Source of the DNA: Candidatus Fimimorpha excrementavium
Lineage (GTDB): Bacteria > Bacillota > Clostridia > Lachnospirales > Lachnospiraceae
Reading direction: 5' to 3'
DNA: 59,799 nucleotides
Assembly (NCBI GenBank): GCA_018710785.1
Contig: DVJD01000105.1
Location: 1-59,799, forward strand
The notes beneath the pieces are model-generated. The model was not told the DNA's origin and ran no database searches. It saw nothing but the letters and a program-made list of their open reading frames with translations. Position numbers and translations under genes: made by a program. Position 1 is the stretch's first letter, and each line of letters opens with the position of its first letter. Below, in pieces: positions 1-9,286 of the stretch.

Positions 1-187
1 GGCGCAGAAAAATCTTAGTACCGCTACGTTTTTCACGGAGCGAGAGCGACCCGACAGGGAAAAGGTTCGCTCCCTTCGGCCGTCCGGATTCCCATTTTGT
101 TCACAATTTATTTACTCATGCGTTTGTCCTGCTATTAATATGATTTAAGAGAACATTTTCCTTGATGGGAACGCACTTCATGAACGA
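1..187. other. Host flank left of attL, no gene recognised
   Basis: Before integration this sequence would have lain just downstream of the tRNA-Leu gene now found at the other end of the prophage. I see no convincing open frame and no RNA gene. A GC-rich stretch around 43-95 has short complementary arms (GGAGCG and CGCTCC) that could fold, but without a terminator U-run. Confidence 0.4.
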
Positions 188-241
188 AAAAAAGCCCTGT
201 AAACACAGAGCTTTCACCATGCGGATGACAGGACTTGAACC
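188..241. other. attL, left attachment repeat
   Basis: This 54-bp sequence is identical to 41691-41744. It contains the last 22 nt of tRNA-Leu (220-241, minus strand) and the tRNA terminator, a stem of AGCTCTGT against ACAGGGCT followed by Ts on the minus strand. The match stops at 242 against 41745, which sets the prophage left boundary. Confidence 0.92.
191..216 (-). terminator. Duplicated tRNA-Leu terminator in attL
   Basis: The minus strand reads AGCTCTGT, loop GTTT, ACAGGGCT, then a run of six or more T. It is part of the att core and is therefore present at both prophage ends. At this end it would also stop transcription leaving the phage leftwards. Confidence 0.7.
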
Positions 242-366
242 AAGATTGTAAAAAAAATGATTTTCCTCATGATTCTTAGAATCCTTAATTTTCCTATGTT
301 TTTCGCATACAAAATACTGGAATGATTTTCAAAAACAGACGTCAAAACCGCTGTTTTAGATGCCTG

Positions 367-391
367 TGCAACACGAAATGCAACACGAAAA
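367..391. repeat. Left arm-type repeat pair, 2 x TGCAACACGAAA
   Basis: Two head-to-tail copies of the 12-mer TGCAACACGAAA, plus one extra A, occur here. The same 25 bp in the same orientation occurs at 41665-41689 beside attR. Paired tandem sites inside both ends of the element are what is expected of arm-type binding sites for the N-terminal domain of a tyrosine integrase. This is inference from position and symmetry. Confidence 0.6.
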
Positions 392-393
392 TT

Positions 394-410
394 GAAGAAT
401 GATACAATAT
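394..410 (+). repeat. 17-bp end motif, left copy
   Basis: GAAGAATGATACAATAT is found here in direct orientation and as its exact reverse complement at 40497-40513, just upstream of the integrase gene. A third partial copy, AAGAATGATA, lies at 40471-40480. Its place beside the arm-type repeats suggests an accessory recombination site (for example for an excisionase or host factor) or a shared regulatory site. Confidence 0.45.
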
Positions 411-417
411 GAAAAAA

Positions 418-444
418 GGGCGATCCACCACGGACCGCCCCTTT
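418..444 (-). terminator. Terminator of the late/lysis operon
   Basis: The minus strand has GGGCGGTCC, a short loop, and GGATCGCCC with one G-T pair, followed by TTTTTT. It lies 5 nt after the endolysin stop codon and closes the long minus-strand late transcript. Confidence 0.85.
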
Positions 445-448
445 CGTT

Positions 449-1486
449 TTACGGAATCCGAATCTTCTGCCCCTCATAAATCACATCCGGATCTTTGATC
501 CCGTTGGCTGATGCCAGCGCCTGATACGTGGTTCCGTACCTGGCCGCGATGCCGGACAGCGTGTCACCTGGCTGCACTGTATAGACTTTCCCTGTTTCGT
601 CTTCATAGCTGTAATCCACTCCGGCGATCCGGCACTGATCCGTCCAATTATAATCGGAAAAGCGGGCCGGTTCAATGGTGTGGAGTTCCGATGGCATATG
701 AAGGAAGGTTCCGTCCCCGCGGTCAATTCCCACATGGCCCGGCCGGTAGCAGAGCCACCCGGCTTTTCCATCCAGCATATTTTTTGTCTTCCTTGATCCG
801 TCCTCCAAAAGTTTTCCGGAATAGACATCCGGGATCCCCGCGCAGCGGCAGACGAAACCGGAGCAGTCATAGAGGATTTTCCCACTGCAATATTCCACGA
901 TTTCTTCTTTCTCCGAATCGGAATATTTGGAAAAATAATCCGGATACTCCTGAAATTTTCCACGGATAAACGCTTCGGTTCCGGTCTCGCCTTTGGCTCC
1001 GTACAAATAGGCGTACTTGTCTCTTTCGTTGTACATTTCCAGCGCGCGTTCGCTTACTTCCAAACCCGTATACATGGTACGATTCTCCTTTCCAAAATAA
1101 AAATGCCCCCATAAATCATTTATGGAGTCCTGCCCTAAAAAGTTATAGTTTTCCAGCAAATTTCCCGCTTTCTCGGCATCCAGATGCCCATGGCCGTCGC
1201 TGTATTTTGAAAAGCTGCGGAACTGATAGATTCTGGCGTTCGGAAACCGGCGCACGCCTGATTCCCAGACTTCCTCTACAGCTTGGACACATTCTGGATC
1301 CACGGTGTCTGCCGCCGGGGCAAAGGCCTGTTCCAGGCAGGTGTCCAGATCCGGATACGCTCCGGTCTCCATGAGATCGTGGATACACTGCGCGATAGCC
1401 ACAAGCGCAGCATGGCAGCGCCCCACAAAGACGCTGCCCTCCGCATAGATGACTTTCGCTATTTTTTCTTTACTCTGTCGATCCAT
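449..1486 (-). CDS. Endolysin: NlpC/P60 peptidase with C-terminal LysM
   Basis: This is a 345-aa peptidoglycan hydrolase that would lyse the host. Residues about 5-45 ([10 protein letters not shown], then VAIAQCI) resemble the start of a SleB-type hydrolase, but the segment is too short to be a full domain. The central part has an NlpC/P60-like pair, Cys208 in DCSGF and His251 in GHVGID. Residues 301-345 are a LysM wall-binding repeat beginning [14 protein letters not shown]. There is no signal peptide, so release depends on the holin upstream. The start is supported by GGGAGG eight nt upstream, and the gene overlaps the holin gene by 17 bp. Confidence 0.85.
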   Translation of the reverse strand: MDRQSKEKIAKVIYAEGSVFVGRCHAALVAIAQCIHDLMETGAYPDLDTCLEQAFAPAADTVDPECVQAVEEVWESGVRRFPNARIYQFRSFSKYSDGHGHLDAEKAGNLLENYNFLGQDSINDLWGHFYFGKENRTMYTGLEVSERALEMYNERDKYAYLYGAKGETGTEAFIRGKFQEYPDYFSKYSDSEKEEIVEYCSGKILYDCSGFVCRCAGIPDVYSGKLLEDGSRKTKNMLDGKAGWLCYRPGHVGIDRGDGTFLHMPSELHTIEPARFSDYNWTDQCRIAGVDYSYEDETGKVYTVQPGDTLSGIAARYGTTYQALASANGIKDPDVIYEGQKIRIP

Positions 1487-1748
1487 TGCTGCCTCCCTTG
1501 AGCTGCTTATATACCTGATTTGCGCCGGTTGCTGCTAACCCAGACACGATACCGATCGCAATGCTGGTAATCGGATCGTTTCCTGGCCAGTCCGGCATGA
1601 AATACAGCCCGGCCACGCCAAGAATGCCTCCCAGCACGCCGCAGATCACTGGGAGCCACTTATTGTCCAATGCGGTTGCTTTAGCTCCCTGCGCGGCCAA
1701 ATAACAGATAACCGTAATCGCTGCTACTCCTGCAATTCCAAAATCCAT
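1470..1748 (-). CDS. Phage holin
   Basis: A 92-aa membrane protein with three hydrophobic segments at about residues 3-22, 33-52 and 60-78, and a short hydrophilic tail rich in Lys, Gly, Ser and Asn. Size, topology and position directly upstream of the endolysin fit a holin that lets the lysin reach the wall. The start codon follows the stop of the upstream gene directly, with AGGAGG-like sequence inside the end of that gene, so the two are translationally coupled. The exact holin family was not assigned. Confidence 0.8.
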   Translation of the reverse strand: MDFGIAGVAAITVICYLAAQGAKATALDNKWLPVICGVLGGILGVAGLYFMPDWPGNDPITSIAIGIVSGLAATGANQVYKQLKGGSNGSTE

Positions 1749-2063
1749 TTACTTTTCCTCCTTGATTTCTAATTTTTTTACCCTGTTATAAATTTCTGTC
1801 CCGGTTCCGTTTCCGCCGAGACTGTGATAGGCATTATATATGTACTCGATTTCCTTCAGCTCATCCATATCGTCCAGGAACCCTTTGCGGAGATGGTGCT
1901 TGCATGTGTCGTACAGCATATGATGGAGTACTGTCACCATACCATCTTTCAAGTGTTCCTGCTGCTCCATGCGTTTCGAGAGTCTCTTATAGGCAATTCC
2001 AAGGGCGGCGCCTACTGCGGAGAAGACAAGTGTCATGATGTTCTGTACAATAAATTCTGTCAT
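1749..2063 (-). CDS. Small membrane-anchored lysis-module protein
   Basis: A 104-aa protein with one N-terminal membrane segment (about residues 4-27, with FSAVGAALGIA) and a charged, probably helical cytoplasmic remainder. Immediately upstream of the holin, a single-pass protein of this kind could be an antiholin, a second holin or a haemolysin XhlA-like partner. I do not recognise a specific family. It ends in a Lys/Glu-rich tail and abuts the next gene without spacing. Confidence 0.6.
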   Translation of the reverse strand: MTEFIVQNIMTLVFSAVGAALGIAYKRLSKRMEQQEHLKDGMVTVLHHMLYDTCKHHLRKGFLDDMDELKEIEYIYNAYHSLGGNGTGTEIYNRVKKLEIKEEK

Positions 2064-2068
2064 GTTCG

Positions 2069-2545
2069 TTATTTGTCCTCCTCCCAGTATGCCGGATACA
2101 CATCAGGCGGCCACACCACTGCCACATCCTCCGGGGCAATGCAATGGTACTTCTTACCCTGATAGGTGACCTTATCCCCATTATGATAGGCATCATGGGC
2201 TCCCGTCGGCTGGACGTATTCCGGATACTCCTCTCCCGGTTCCGGTTCTGGATCCGGGACTACTGTGCCCTGCTCTTCCAGCTTTGCCTTGATACTGGCA
2301 ATGGTTAAGGTATTTTCTCCCACCTGCTTTGCGATTTCAGCAAGATTCGTGAACAGCGTATCCATCTGCTTCTGGATACCGGCAAAGCTGTTTTCCGGTG
2401 TCGCTTCTTCTCTTGCCAGTTGTACCAGCTCTGTTTTTTCTTCTTCGGTAAGGCCCCCCTGCACCCACAGGGTGTCAATCTTCTTCAACAGATCGGATAA
2501 CTCATATCTGCCTTCCAGGATCACTGCTTTTACAATTTCATACAT
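2069..2545 (-). CDS. Tail-tip accessory protein with C-terminal carbohydrate-binding module
   Basis: A 158-aa protein. Residues 1-40 resemble the short XkdX-type proteins that follow tail fibre genes. Residues 45-90 are helical and probably coiled coil. A Pro/Glu linker (VPDPEPEPGEEYPEY) leads to a C-terminal ChiC/CBM5_12-type module with AYHNGDKVTYQGKKYHCI and a WPPDVYPAYW end. It probably binds a cell-surface glycan during adsorption or lysis. It lies 3 bp after the preceding gene of the fibre cluster. Confidence 0.65.
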   Translation of the reverse strand: MYEIVKAVILEGRYELSDLLKKIDTLWVQGGLTEEEKTELVQLAREEATPENSFAGIQKQMDTLFTNLAEIAKQVGENTLTIASIKAKLEEQGTVVPDPEPEPGEEYPEYVQPTGAHDAYHNGDKVTYQGKKYHCIAPEDVAVVWPPDVYPAYWEEDK

Positions 2546-2547
2546 GC

Positions 2548-2841
2548 TTATACCCCCTCAACAATCTGCCGTTCCACTGCTGCCACCCGGTCCGACAACC
2601 CTTCCGGCTCTGACTGGATCGCATCCCATTCCGCATACATTTCCGTTTCGAATGCATCCTGATCCGTGGAGCAGGTCTCCCTGTTTTCCCGGTACAGGTC
2701 CATCCGGGCAACATAGAACGTATAGTCCGGTTCCTTGGCCGGGTTTTCTGTGCTCAGTTCGGCACGAAAGTGCATCACTTCTTCTCCTTCCGCCGTGTAG
2801 CTTCCGCCTTCCAGTGTGATTTTCTTTGTTTTCTTTAACAT
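2548..2841 (-). CDS. Small protein downstream of tail fibre
   Basis: A 97-aa protein of unknown function. The start MLKKTKKITLEG is chosen because a perfect GGAGG lies eight nt upstream; an in-frame upstream extension has no such site. The sequence is mixed beta (HFRAELSTENP) and acidic, with no membrane segment. Small genes at this spot often encode fibre-associated or fibre-assembly proteins; here that is only position-based inference. Confidence 0.55.
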   Translation of the reverse strand: MLKKTKKITLEGGSYTAEGEEVMHFRAELSTENPAKEPDYTFYVARMDLYRENRETCSTDQDAFETEMYAEWDAIQSEPEGLSDRVAAVERQIVEGV

Positions 2842-2887
2842 AATAGAGTCCCTCCTTATAATAGTAGGGGCGCCCACTGGCACCCCA

Positions 2888-5800
2888 TTACATTTCCTGT
2901 TGTATTCCGTGTTTCGCCATTAAGGCATAAGCGCTGTTCAGCAGCATCTGTACCTGATCCAGCCGGGCTTCTGCTGTATCTGCCCGCTTTTCGGCTGCCA
3001 GCATCCGCTCCTTTAACCGGTCAATCTCCGTCTTATTCCGCTTGATCGCCAGTGTATTGATTGCCGTGAATTCCTGGTAGGCCAGGGACCGGTATCCCTG
3101 ATCGTCCACCGCGTACATGGCCAGCGTGCTGATATCCAGCCCTGCCCGGGCGGCGGATCGCTCCACCTCCTGGGCGCTGAAACCGCAATACGTCTTCTTT
3201 GTATGCTCCCGGTATTGGAAGGTGATGGGATTCAGGCCGTCGAATAAGACCAGGTACTTGTCTGACATGGATGCGATATTCTTTTTCAGACGTTCATCAG
3301 ATCCGGTATTCAGGCTGCCTCCTTCCACCTGTAAGGTGTCATAGCCAGTACAGCGCAGACGCACACTGTAATCTCCCGTATCTCCGTTGTAATGCCAGTC
3401 CATATACGGGGTTGGGTTCTGTTTCGGATCGCCATAGAATTCGATTCCACCGGCAGAAACCAAGCGGAAAGCAAATCCCTGGTCGTTGTACATGTTCCAG
3501 CGGTCTCCATATAATTCGGTACGGGTTTTACTATTTTTCGTATCACCCAACGAGATATGTCCATCATGCCAAATCTGACAGGATGCTCCGGTTGTGTCGG
3601 ACGCCGCCGGGGAGGCAGTTGCAAAAGCTACATCCCCATCATTCTTTAATACGGAGTAGTTTGAACCTACTTTCGTAGACAGATAATGGGCACCAATCGT
3701 CCATCCTCCGATTGTCGCGTTTAAAGCAGACAAATCAGAAACTTTTATCTTTGCTGCCGTTATGGCCCCGTCAACAATCATGTCACCGGTCATCATTTTC
3801 CGGACACTGCATTTACGAACAACATCGTTATTCGTCGTATTGTGCATATCGAATCCTAGAATAAAATATTGCGTATTTTGTGGTATCGATCCGATTGAAA
3901 GTGTAATGCTTTTATCCACCCATGTTCTATAACTCGATGTAAAGTCTACGCCAACCGCGCTTAAATAGTTTTTATTCGAATCGTAAAAATAAATAGCTAC
4001 AGATTTCGTTCCATTAACATCCGAATAGAACTGAAATTGAAAACACAGCTTATCTCCGGCTTTGAAGCAGTTTGGTGTATAGTCACACAGCATTAAATAG
4101 TTTGATTTTGTATAGTCATATCGTTGCAACTCCCATGTTCCGCTCGGATTAAACCGTTTTGTTCCGCCGAATTTAAAGGATGTTGGCAACATTGATTCTT
4201 GGGAATGCTCGTTTACAGTAGCGTAATTTGTCCAATCTCCGACCGCGATCCTGGATGCCGTAATGGTATTGGTCTTGATCCATCCGCCATTGATCTCCGT
4301 CGTGGCACTTACTGCGCCATCCGTCCACTTGGTAACCATGGTATAAAGATTGTTGGTTCTGGTTCCATAGCTATTTGTCCAGTTGTAAGCAGTCAGTCCT
4401 TTGTCCCAGTTGGCCTTGTTGCTGTCCACCGTGGTCTTTACGGTATTCGCCGTACTCTGTGCGGTTGTCGCTGCTGTTTTTGCCGCGTCCGCTGTTGTCT
4501 TTGCTGTGTTTGCGGTACTCTGGGCGGTCGTCGCTGTCGTTTTGGCCGTATTTGCGGTACTAGTAGCCGTGCTGGCAGCGCTCTTTGCTGCGTCGGCCGT
4601 CGTTTTGGCCGTACTTGCCGTACTGGATGCGGTGTTGATCTTACTCTGCGTCGCACTGTCCAATGCGGAGAATGTAACCTTTCCGGTCAGCTCTATTTTG
4701 CTGGCTGAAATCTTTACCGATTCCGCTGTCTGGTTAATCGCGGAGATGATGGATGTTTTGTCCACCTTTCCCGTCAGACTATCTTTGGTGGCGTACGTTT
4801 TACTTACAGTGCTGGTGATGCTGTCCGCCTTCTGTGTTATCGCACTGTTCATCTGGGACGTGGTGGAGTAATTCTTCAGTTTCGTATCCGTTGCTGAGTT
4901 GGCGCTGTTGATCGCTTCCGTCTTTGCCGTATTGATAGTAGATTGGACCGTGGAGATGATGGCATCTGCCGTAATCTTCTGTTCCGCAGCCGCCAGACGG
5001 CTTTCTGTGTTGTTGGTCTCCGTTGTATCCCACACCGTTGCAAAAGCCACGTACCAGGTTATAGGTGCAGTTCCACCATTAATATAGAAATAATTGGTGG
5101 AGGAAAAAGTTCCGGAACTGCCGCAAGTAACTTTGCAAATATATTCTTGCCACTTGCCTGTCCCTGCCGTGCTGGTAAGCCATTCACTTTTGTACCCGTT
5201 TCCCGCATTGTTTGAAGCAAAGACAATCGAACTCCCGGACGGAATCTTGGCGATTATCTTGGTCAAGAAAATAGCGTTGGCCCGAGAGGACGTACCAAAA
5301 CTAAATCCTCCATGCCCTGGACTGGCAGTGCCGCTTGTCTTGATCTGCAGCATATAGCCGCTGGTGGTGGGGCAATCGCTTGATTTGGCCACCCTTGTTA
5401 CCGTAACAGTTCCATTCGCGGAATTGTTGTACACTTTCGCACTGTTTGTCCAGCTTTTAAAGGTCGGGTCCGTGTACAGCATCTTTCCCTGAAGGGATGC
5501 GATTGCTACCTGTTCTGTTTTGCTTACCCGGCTGGTAATGCTATCCGTGGTAGCTTTGATCTCCGCCACTTTGTCGGTGATTGTCTTATTGACCGTCGTG
5601 ATCTGCGTATTCGTGTATGTTTTCGCGCTGGACAGGGCAGCATCGGCTTTCGTTTTGGCGTCAGCAGCAGCGGTGGAAATCGCGGAATTTTTCGCGGCGT
5701 CGGCTTTGGACTGGGCTCCACTGGTATTTTCCACTGTAATCCACGCAGACCAGGCGGTACCTGATGTTCCACGCCGCTCAAACGTTCCATCCGCACTCCG

Positions 5801-7027
5801 AAACGTCTGTACCGGATAACCACCGGAAGAATCGGACCACGGGGTATTCGTCTCCAAATATCCATAGGTTGTACTTCCTGGAGCACCAATCTTTGAGCGA
5901 TATTTGAATTCCTTTCGCACCTGTTGCGGGTAATTATCCATATACCAGCCAGGATTCTGGTTATCATTCCTCGTATCCGCTATCGTCTTATCTTCTTTTC
6001 CGCTGATCTGTGTTGTGTGGGTACTTACGGTACTCTCCACGCTGCTGACCCGTCCGGTGATTCCGCTCACAGAGGTTTCCAGCGATGCCGTCCGGTCCGT
6101 CAAAGCTTTAACCGTGGTGGTATCCGCCTTCCCGGCGATCTGCGTCGTGTGAGTGTTTACGGTGTTTTGCAGACTTGTAACCGATTGTTTGATGCTGTCC
6201 GTGGTCTGTTTGATCTCGGACTTGGCGCTGTTGATCGCCTCGGTTGCCGTCTCCAGCACCGTCTCCGCCGCATTGTCCGCATACAGCTTGACAGACGCCA
6301 CAGCCGTATCAATATCCGTCTGCTCCACCTTCAGCGCAATCTGATCCTGAAGCACTTCGATCGCTGACGTCGCTTTGGAAAGGTTGGTGTTCACGGTACT
6401 GATCTGTGCATTGGTATGGGTCTTCGCACTGGACAGGGCGGAATCGGCTTTCTTCTGGGCGTCTGTGGCAGCTGTGGAGATTGCTGCGCTTTTGGCCGCA
6501 TCTGCTTTCTTCTGGGCATCCGTGGCCGCCGCTGTGATCGCCGCCTGCTTGGCAGATGCCGCCTGGCTCTCCGCATAGCTCTTGGCGGCGGACAGGTTAT
6601 TGGAAATCGTCGCGTTGATCGTGCTCTGGTCTTTGGTGTAGGTCTGGGTATCCACCTTCAGTTTGATGGCGTCTTCATTGGCCTTGATCTGAGCGCTGTG
6701 GTCGCTTAACGTTTCTGTGTGGCTTTCTATCGTTGCCGTATTTCCGGCAATCAGCTTCCCCTGGCTGTCGATCAGTCCCGCCTGTTCCAGGATATCTTTC
6801 TGGGCCTGGGACAGTTTGGAGGTCACGTCCTGGAATTTTCCTTCCAGATCCTCCACCGCGTCTCCCAGTTGGTCTACCCATGCGCTCCCATTCCATATCT
6901 TGATCGTTGGCGGGTTGGTGCTGGAATCCAGCCACGCCTGTCCGTATTCCGGCGACGCCGGAGGCGTAGACGATGGCGTCAGGTCCAGAATCGCGGAAAA
7001 GCTTCCTTGACAAGATGTTAGAATCAC
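2888..7027 (-). CDS. Giant tail fibre with C-terminal Peptidase_S74 chaperone domain
   Basis: A 1379-aa adhesion fibre. The N-terminal about 500 residues are coiled-coil heptads with repeated AAxDAQKKADAAKSA-like units, followed by beta-rich modules with a carbohydrate-binding look (residues about 520-660). A second low-complexity Ala/Thr coil (AKTTADAAK, TAQSTANTAK) lies at 815-885. The last 139 residues are an intramolecular chaperone of the S74 type beginning SDERLKKNI, whose Ser1243 and the following Lys are the usual self-cleavage pair. Trimeric fibres of this type lose the chaperone after folding. Start is GTG with GGAGG upstream. It is the likely host-range determinant. Confidence 0.85.
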   Translation of the reverse strand: MILTSCQGSFSAILDLTPSSTPPASPEYGQAWLDSSTNPPTIKIWNGSAWVDQLGDAVEDLEGKFQDVTSKLSQAQKDILEQAGLIDSQGKLIAGNTATIESHTETLSDHSAQIKANEDAIKLKVDTQTYTKDQSTINATISNNLSAAKSYAESQAASAKQAAITAAATDAQKKADAAKSAAISTAATDAQKKADSALSSAKTHTNAQISTVNTNLSKATSAIEVLQDQIALKVEQTDIDTAVASVKLYADNAAETVLETATEAINSAKSEIKQTTDSIKQSVTSLQNTVNTHTTQIAGKADTTTVKALTDRTASLETSVSGITGRVSSVESTVSTHTTQISGKEDKTIADTRNDNQNPGWYMDNYPQQVRKEFKYRSKIGAPGSTTYGYLETNTPWSDSSGGYPVQTFRSADGTFERRGTSGTAWSAWITVENTSGAQSKADAAKNSAISTAAADAKTKADAALSSAKTYTNTQITTVNKTITDKVAEIKATTDSITSRVSKTEQVAIASLQGKMLYTDPTFKSWTNSAKVYNNSANGTVTVTRVAKSSDCPTTSGYMLQIKTSGTASPGHGGFSFGTSSRANAIFLTKIIAKIPSGSSIVFASNNAGNGYKSEWLTSTAGTGKWQEYICKVTCGSSGTFSSTNYFYINGGTAPITWYVAFATVWDTTETNNTESRLAAAEQKITADAIISTVQSTINTAKTEAINSANSATDTKLKNYSTTSQMNSAITQKADSITSTVSKTYATKDSLTGKVDKTSIISAINQTAESVKISASKIELTGKVTFSALDSATQSKINTASSTASTAKTTADAAKSAASTATSTANTAKTTATTAQSTANTAKTTADAAKTAATTAQSTANTVKTTVDSNKANWDKGLTAYNWTNSYGTRTNNLYTMVTKWTDGAVSATTEINGGWIKTNTITASRIAVGDWTNYATVNEHSQESMLPTSFKFGGTKRFNPSGTWELQRYDYTKSNYLMLCDYTPNCFKAGDKLCFQFQFYSDVNGTKSVAIYFYDSNKNYLSAVGVDFTSSYRTWVDKSITLSIGSIPQNTQYFILGFDMHNTTNNDVVRKCSVRKMMTGDMIVDGAITAAKIKVSDLSALNATIGGWTIGAHYLSTKVGSNYSVLKNDGDVAFATASPAASDTTGASCQIWHDGHISLGDTKNSKTRTELYGDRWNMYNDQGFAFRLVSAGGIEFYGDPKQNPTPYMDWHYNGDTGDYSVRLRCTGYDTLQVEGGSLNTGSDERLKKNIASMSDKYLVLFDGLNPITFQYREHTKKTYCGFSAQEVERSAARAGLDISTLAMYAVDDQGYRSLAYQEFTAINTLAIKRNKTEIDRLKERMLAAEKRADTAEARLDQVQMLLNSAYALMAKHGIQQEM
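4440..4640 (-). repeat. Ala/Thr coiled-coil coding repeat in the tail fibre
   Basis: Imperfect tandem units of about 33 and 66 bp encode AKTTADAAKSAAS-type repeats. They are in frame inside the fibre gene, so they are a protein repeat and not a CRISPR or satellite. Copy number may change by slippage and alter fibre length. Confidence 0.6.
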
Positions 7028-7048
7028 GTCCTTCGCCTCCTCCTACGT

Positions 7049-9274
7049 TTATTTCGTCACATCGCATTGCAGGGTGCAGAGACTGTCCACGTCATCGGCG
7101 TGGAGATAGATCACTTTCCCGGTTCGTTCAAAGTCGTCCACTGCATTTCCATCCTTATCCTGCATATACCAGCTATAGGTGAGGCTCTGCTTTTCGGCCG
7201 CCTCCGCCCAGGCGCTTCCGGAATATTTCATCAGTGTGACCGTCTTCGCTGAATGATCCACCTTGTAGTAGTAATCCCCTGTTTTCGGAGAACCGGGAGC
7301 CGTCGTGCTGATGGGTCCCAGTAGCGGGTCCACCTCTTTGTTGTTGGTCCGAACGATCACATAGACCGCCTTTCCTCCCAGGTTATTTTTGAAAGAAAAG
7401 CCGCCGATGGCAAGCATTTCCGACACATAGGTATCGGACTTATCCTCTATGGTGATGACATCCTGATACGTCTTGCTCTTATAAGTCATGGTACACCGGT
7501 AAGACTGGACATTGACCACATCGGATCCATTGATGGTCAGGGATTTTCCTGTGGCACCGGAAATGTTCTGCCAGGTGCCGGACGTGTATTTCGCCCACTG
7601 GTAGGTGGCCCCGCTGGAAATGACCGTACTTCCGTCATAGGCGGCGGTATCCAACAGCAGCGTCCCTTCCTGGTTTTGAAATACGCTTCCATTGGGGGCA
7701 TAGACCGAAAACACCACCGCGTTCACCCCGGCTGCCCCGGTATTTCCCTTATTGGATTTGGACCAGCTGAAGGTCTTGGTTACGGTCTTTCCCGATATGG
7801 TAAACGTCAGCGGGATGGAACCATTCATCGTGGAAGCCGATCCCAAAGTCGCGTTGGCGGCAAAGGTCAGCACCAGCTTCCCGGCTGCGGATGCGGTTGC
7901 GGCCGTGTTGCTCTTGGTTGTCACCCCGGAAGGCAGCGTGCCCACCGCGCAGGTACAAGCCGTCTGGGTAATCCCCACATAGCCCACAAATGGAATCTCC
8001 ACATCCACGGCTGCCTGGACCAATCCGCCATTCGTGCAGGCAATAGACTGGGCCTCATTGCCCAAAATAACCGACAATCCGCCGCTTCCCGTGGCCCCGG
8101 TCGCCCCATGAGTTCCGATGATGGCAGGTGTCGTATTCGTACTTGTGCCATTGGTGTAGGTAAATTTGGTATAATTCCACAGATATTTATTGGTGGTGGT
8201 GGTCGCCGCCGGGGTCGTGGACCATCCTTCCGTGGCTGTTGTGACTCCGCTGGCTGCCGATGTGGCCAGGTAATACTGGGTGATGCTGCTGATCCCGTTT
8301 CCGGCCGCGCCGGTCGCTCCGTGAGTACTGATAATCGCAGGCGTGGTATCGGTACTGCTGCCATTGGTATAGGCAATCTTCCGGTAATTCCACAGATACT
8401 TGTTGGTAGTGGTCGTCGTCTGCGGAGTGGTCGTCCATCCGGCTGTGGAGGTCGTAACTCCGCTGGACTGCGCCGACGCCAGATAGTACTCTGTGATCGT
8501 TTTGATTCCATTTCCGGCTGCGCCGTCCCGCATCCGGGTGATGGTGATGACGTCAAAGACCGCGTCATCATCCGTCAGAAGTTTGATGGTCGCCACGTCG
8601 TTAAAGAATACCGCATGAGTTGGCTTTACGATCAGGGTGGCGCTGGTGATATCGGCGTTGTCCGATGTGGTCGGATAGTCCGCCCAGGTCCCATCTGACT
8701 TTTTATACTGCCATCCAAGGATCTCCACACCCTGTACCTGGGCGTTCAGCGTGGCCTGGGTCGCTCCCACCAGGGAGCCGCTGGTATTATACTTAAACGC
8801 ATAGACATCCGCCGTCACATCGGCAAGCCTGGCGTTCTCCGCGTTTTTTACCAGGGTAAAGGTCAGGTCCGCGGTGATGTTTACCGTGTTCTGGGTCTCG
8901 GTATCCAGGTAGCTGATATAGCAAATATAGGTAATCATCCCGGAGGAGGCGCTGACCAACTTATCCTGGCTGACCGTCAGGATTCCTCCGGACACACTCT
9001 CTCCCGCCGTCAATGCGGACTCCGATCCGGCTCCGTCCTTTCGCTTCCAGGTAATGGTCAGGCCGCTGGCCCCCAGAGAGACCGGCGTCTGATCCAGAAA
9101 GATCACCGGTGTTAATTTCAGGGCTGTTTTTGCCCAGGACGGCTCGCAGGTATGCGGCAGCACGTTGGGGTTCTCCACCTGGGTTTTGGGCAGGTTGGAG
9201 GTCAGATACGCCGACAGTTTCCGCTGGTCGGTGATATCCACAAACGTTTGTTGGCTCGATGTTAATACTGCCAT
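7049..9274 (-). CDS. Tail fibre/baseplate protein with duplicated beta modules
   Basis: A 741-aa structural protein starting MAVLTSSQQTFVDITDQRK. The N-terminal 270 residues are beta-rich, Ig-like modules. Two tandem 71-residue repeats follow, each with a TEYYLA or TQYYLA start, GVTTxTxGWxTTP, TNKYLWNY and ending STHGATGA, a short collagen-like link. Further Ig-like modules follow with ISGATGKSLTINGSD. It sits between the tail-tip protein and the S74 fibre and is probably the connector or upper fibre. The function is inferred from architecture and position. Confidence 0.75.
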   Translation of the reverse strand: MAVLTSSQQTFVDITDQRKLSAYLTSNLPKTQVENPNVLPHTCEPSWAKTALKLTPVIFLDQTPVSLGASGLTITWKRKDGAGSESALTAGESVSGGILTVSQDKLVSASSGMITYICYISYLDTETQNTVNITADLTFTLVKNAENARLADVTADVYAFKYNTSGSLVGATQATLNAQVQGVEILGWQYKKSDGTWADYPTTSDNADITSATLIVKPTHAVFFNDVATIKLLTDDDAVFDVITITRMRDGAAGNGIKTITEYYLASAQSSGVTTSTAGWTTTPQTTTTTNKYLWNYRKIAYTNGSSTDTTPAIISTHGATGAAGNGISSITQYYLATSAASGVTTATEGWSTTPAATTTTNKYLWNYTKFTYTNGTSTNTTPAIIGTHGATGATGSGGLSVILGNEAQSIACTNGGLVQAAVDVEIPFVGYVGITQTACTCAVGTLPSGVTTKSNTAATASAAGKLVLTFAANATLGSASTMNGSIPLTFTISGKTVTKTFSWSKSNKGNTGAAGVNAVVFSVYAPNGSVFQNQEGTLLLDTAAYDGSTVISSGATYQWAKYTSGTWQNISGATGKSLTINGSDVVNVQSYRCTMTYKSKTYQDVITIEDKSDTYVSEMLAIGGFSFKNNLGGKAVYVIVRTNNKEVDPLLGPISTTAPGSPKTGDYYYKVDHSAKTVTLMKYSGSAWAEAAEKQSLTYSWYMQDKDGNAVDDFERTGKVIYLHADDVDSLCTLQCDVTK
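8093..8518 (-). repeat. Tandem 213-bp duplication within fibre gene
   Basis: Two adjacent in-frame copies of about 213 bp (71 codons) encode near-identical YLWNY-containing modules. The nucleotide copies have diverged at many third positions, so the duplication is not very recent. Confidence 0.65.
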
Positions 9275-9286
9275 GGTTTCACTCCT

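Noticed and set aside
4440-4640. Short regular DNA repeats that could suggest a CRISPR array
   Set aside because: The units are in frame, diverged and without unique spacers; they encode coiled-coil protein repeats. No cas genes in the window.
4375-4871. Long plus-strand open frames rich in Val/Cys across the tail fibre gene
   Set aside because: They are mirror frames of the Ala/Thr coiled-coil repeats on the minus strand, have no ribosome binding sites and show composition artefacts.
7676-8698. A 340-codon plus-strand frame opposite the second fibre gene
   Set aside because: Very rich in Arg/Gly/Ser, no ribosome binding site, and lies wholly antisense to a gene with clear protein signature.
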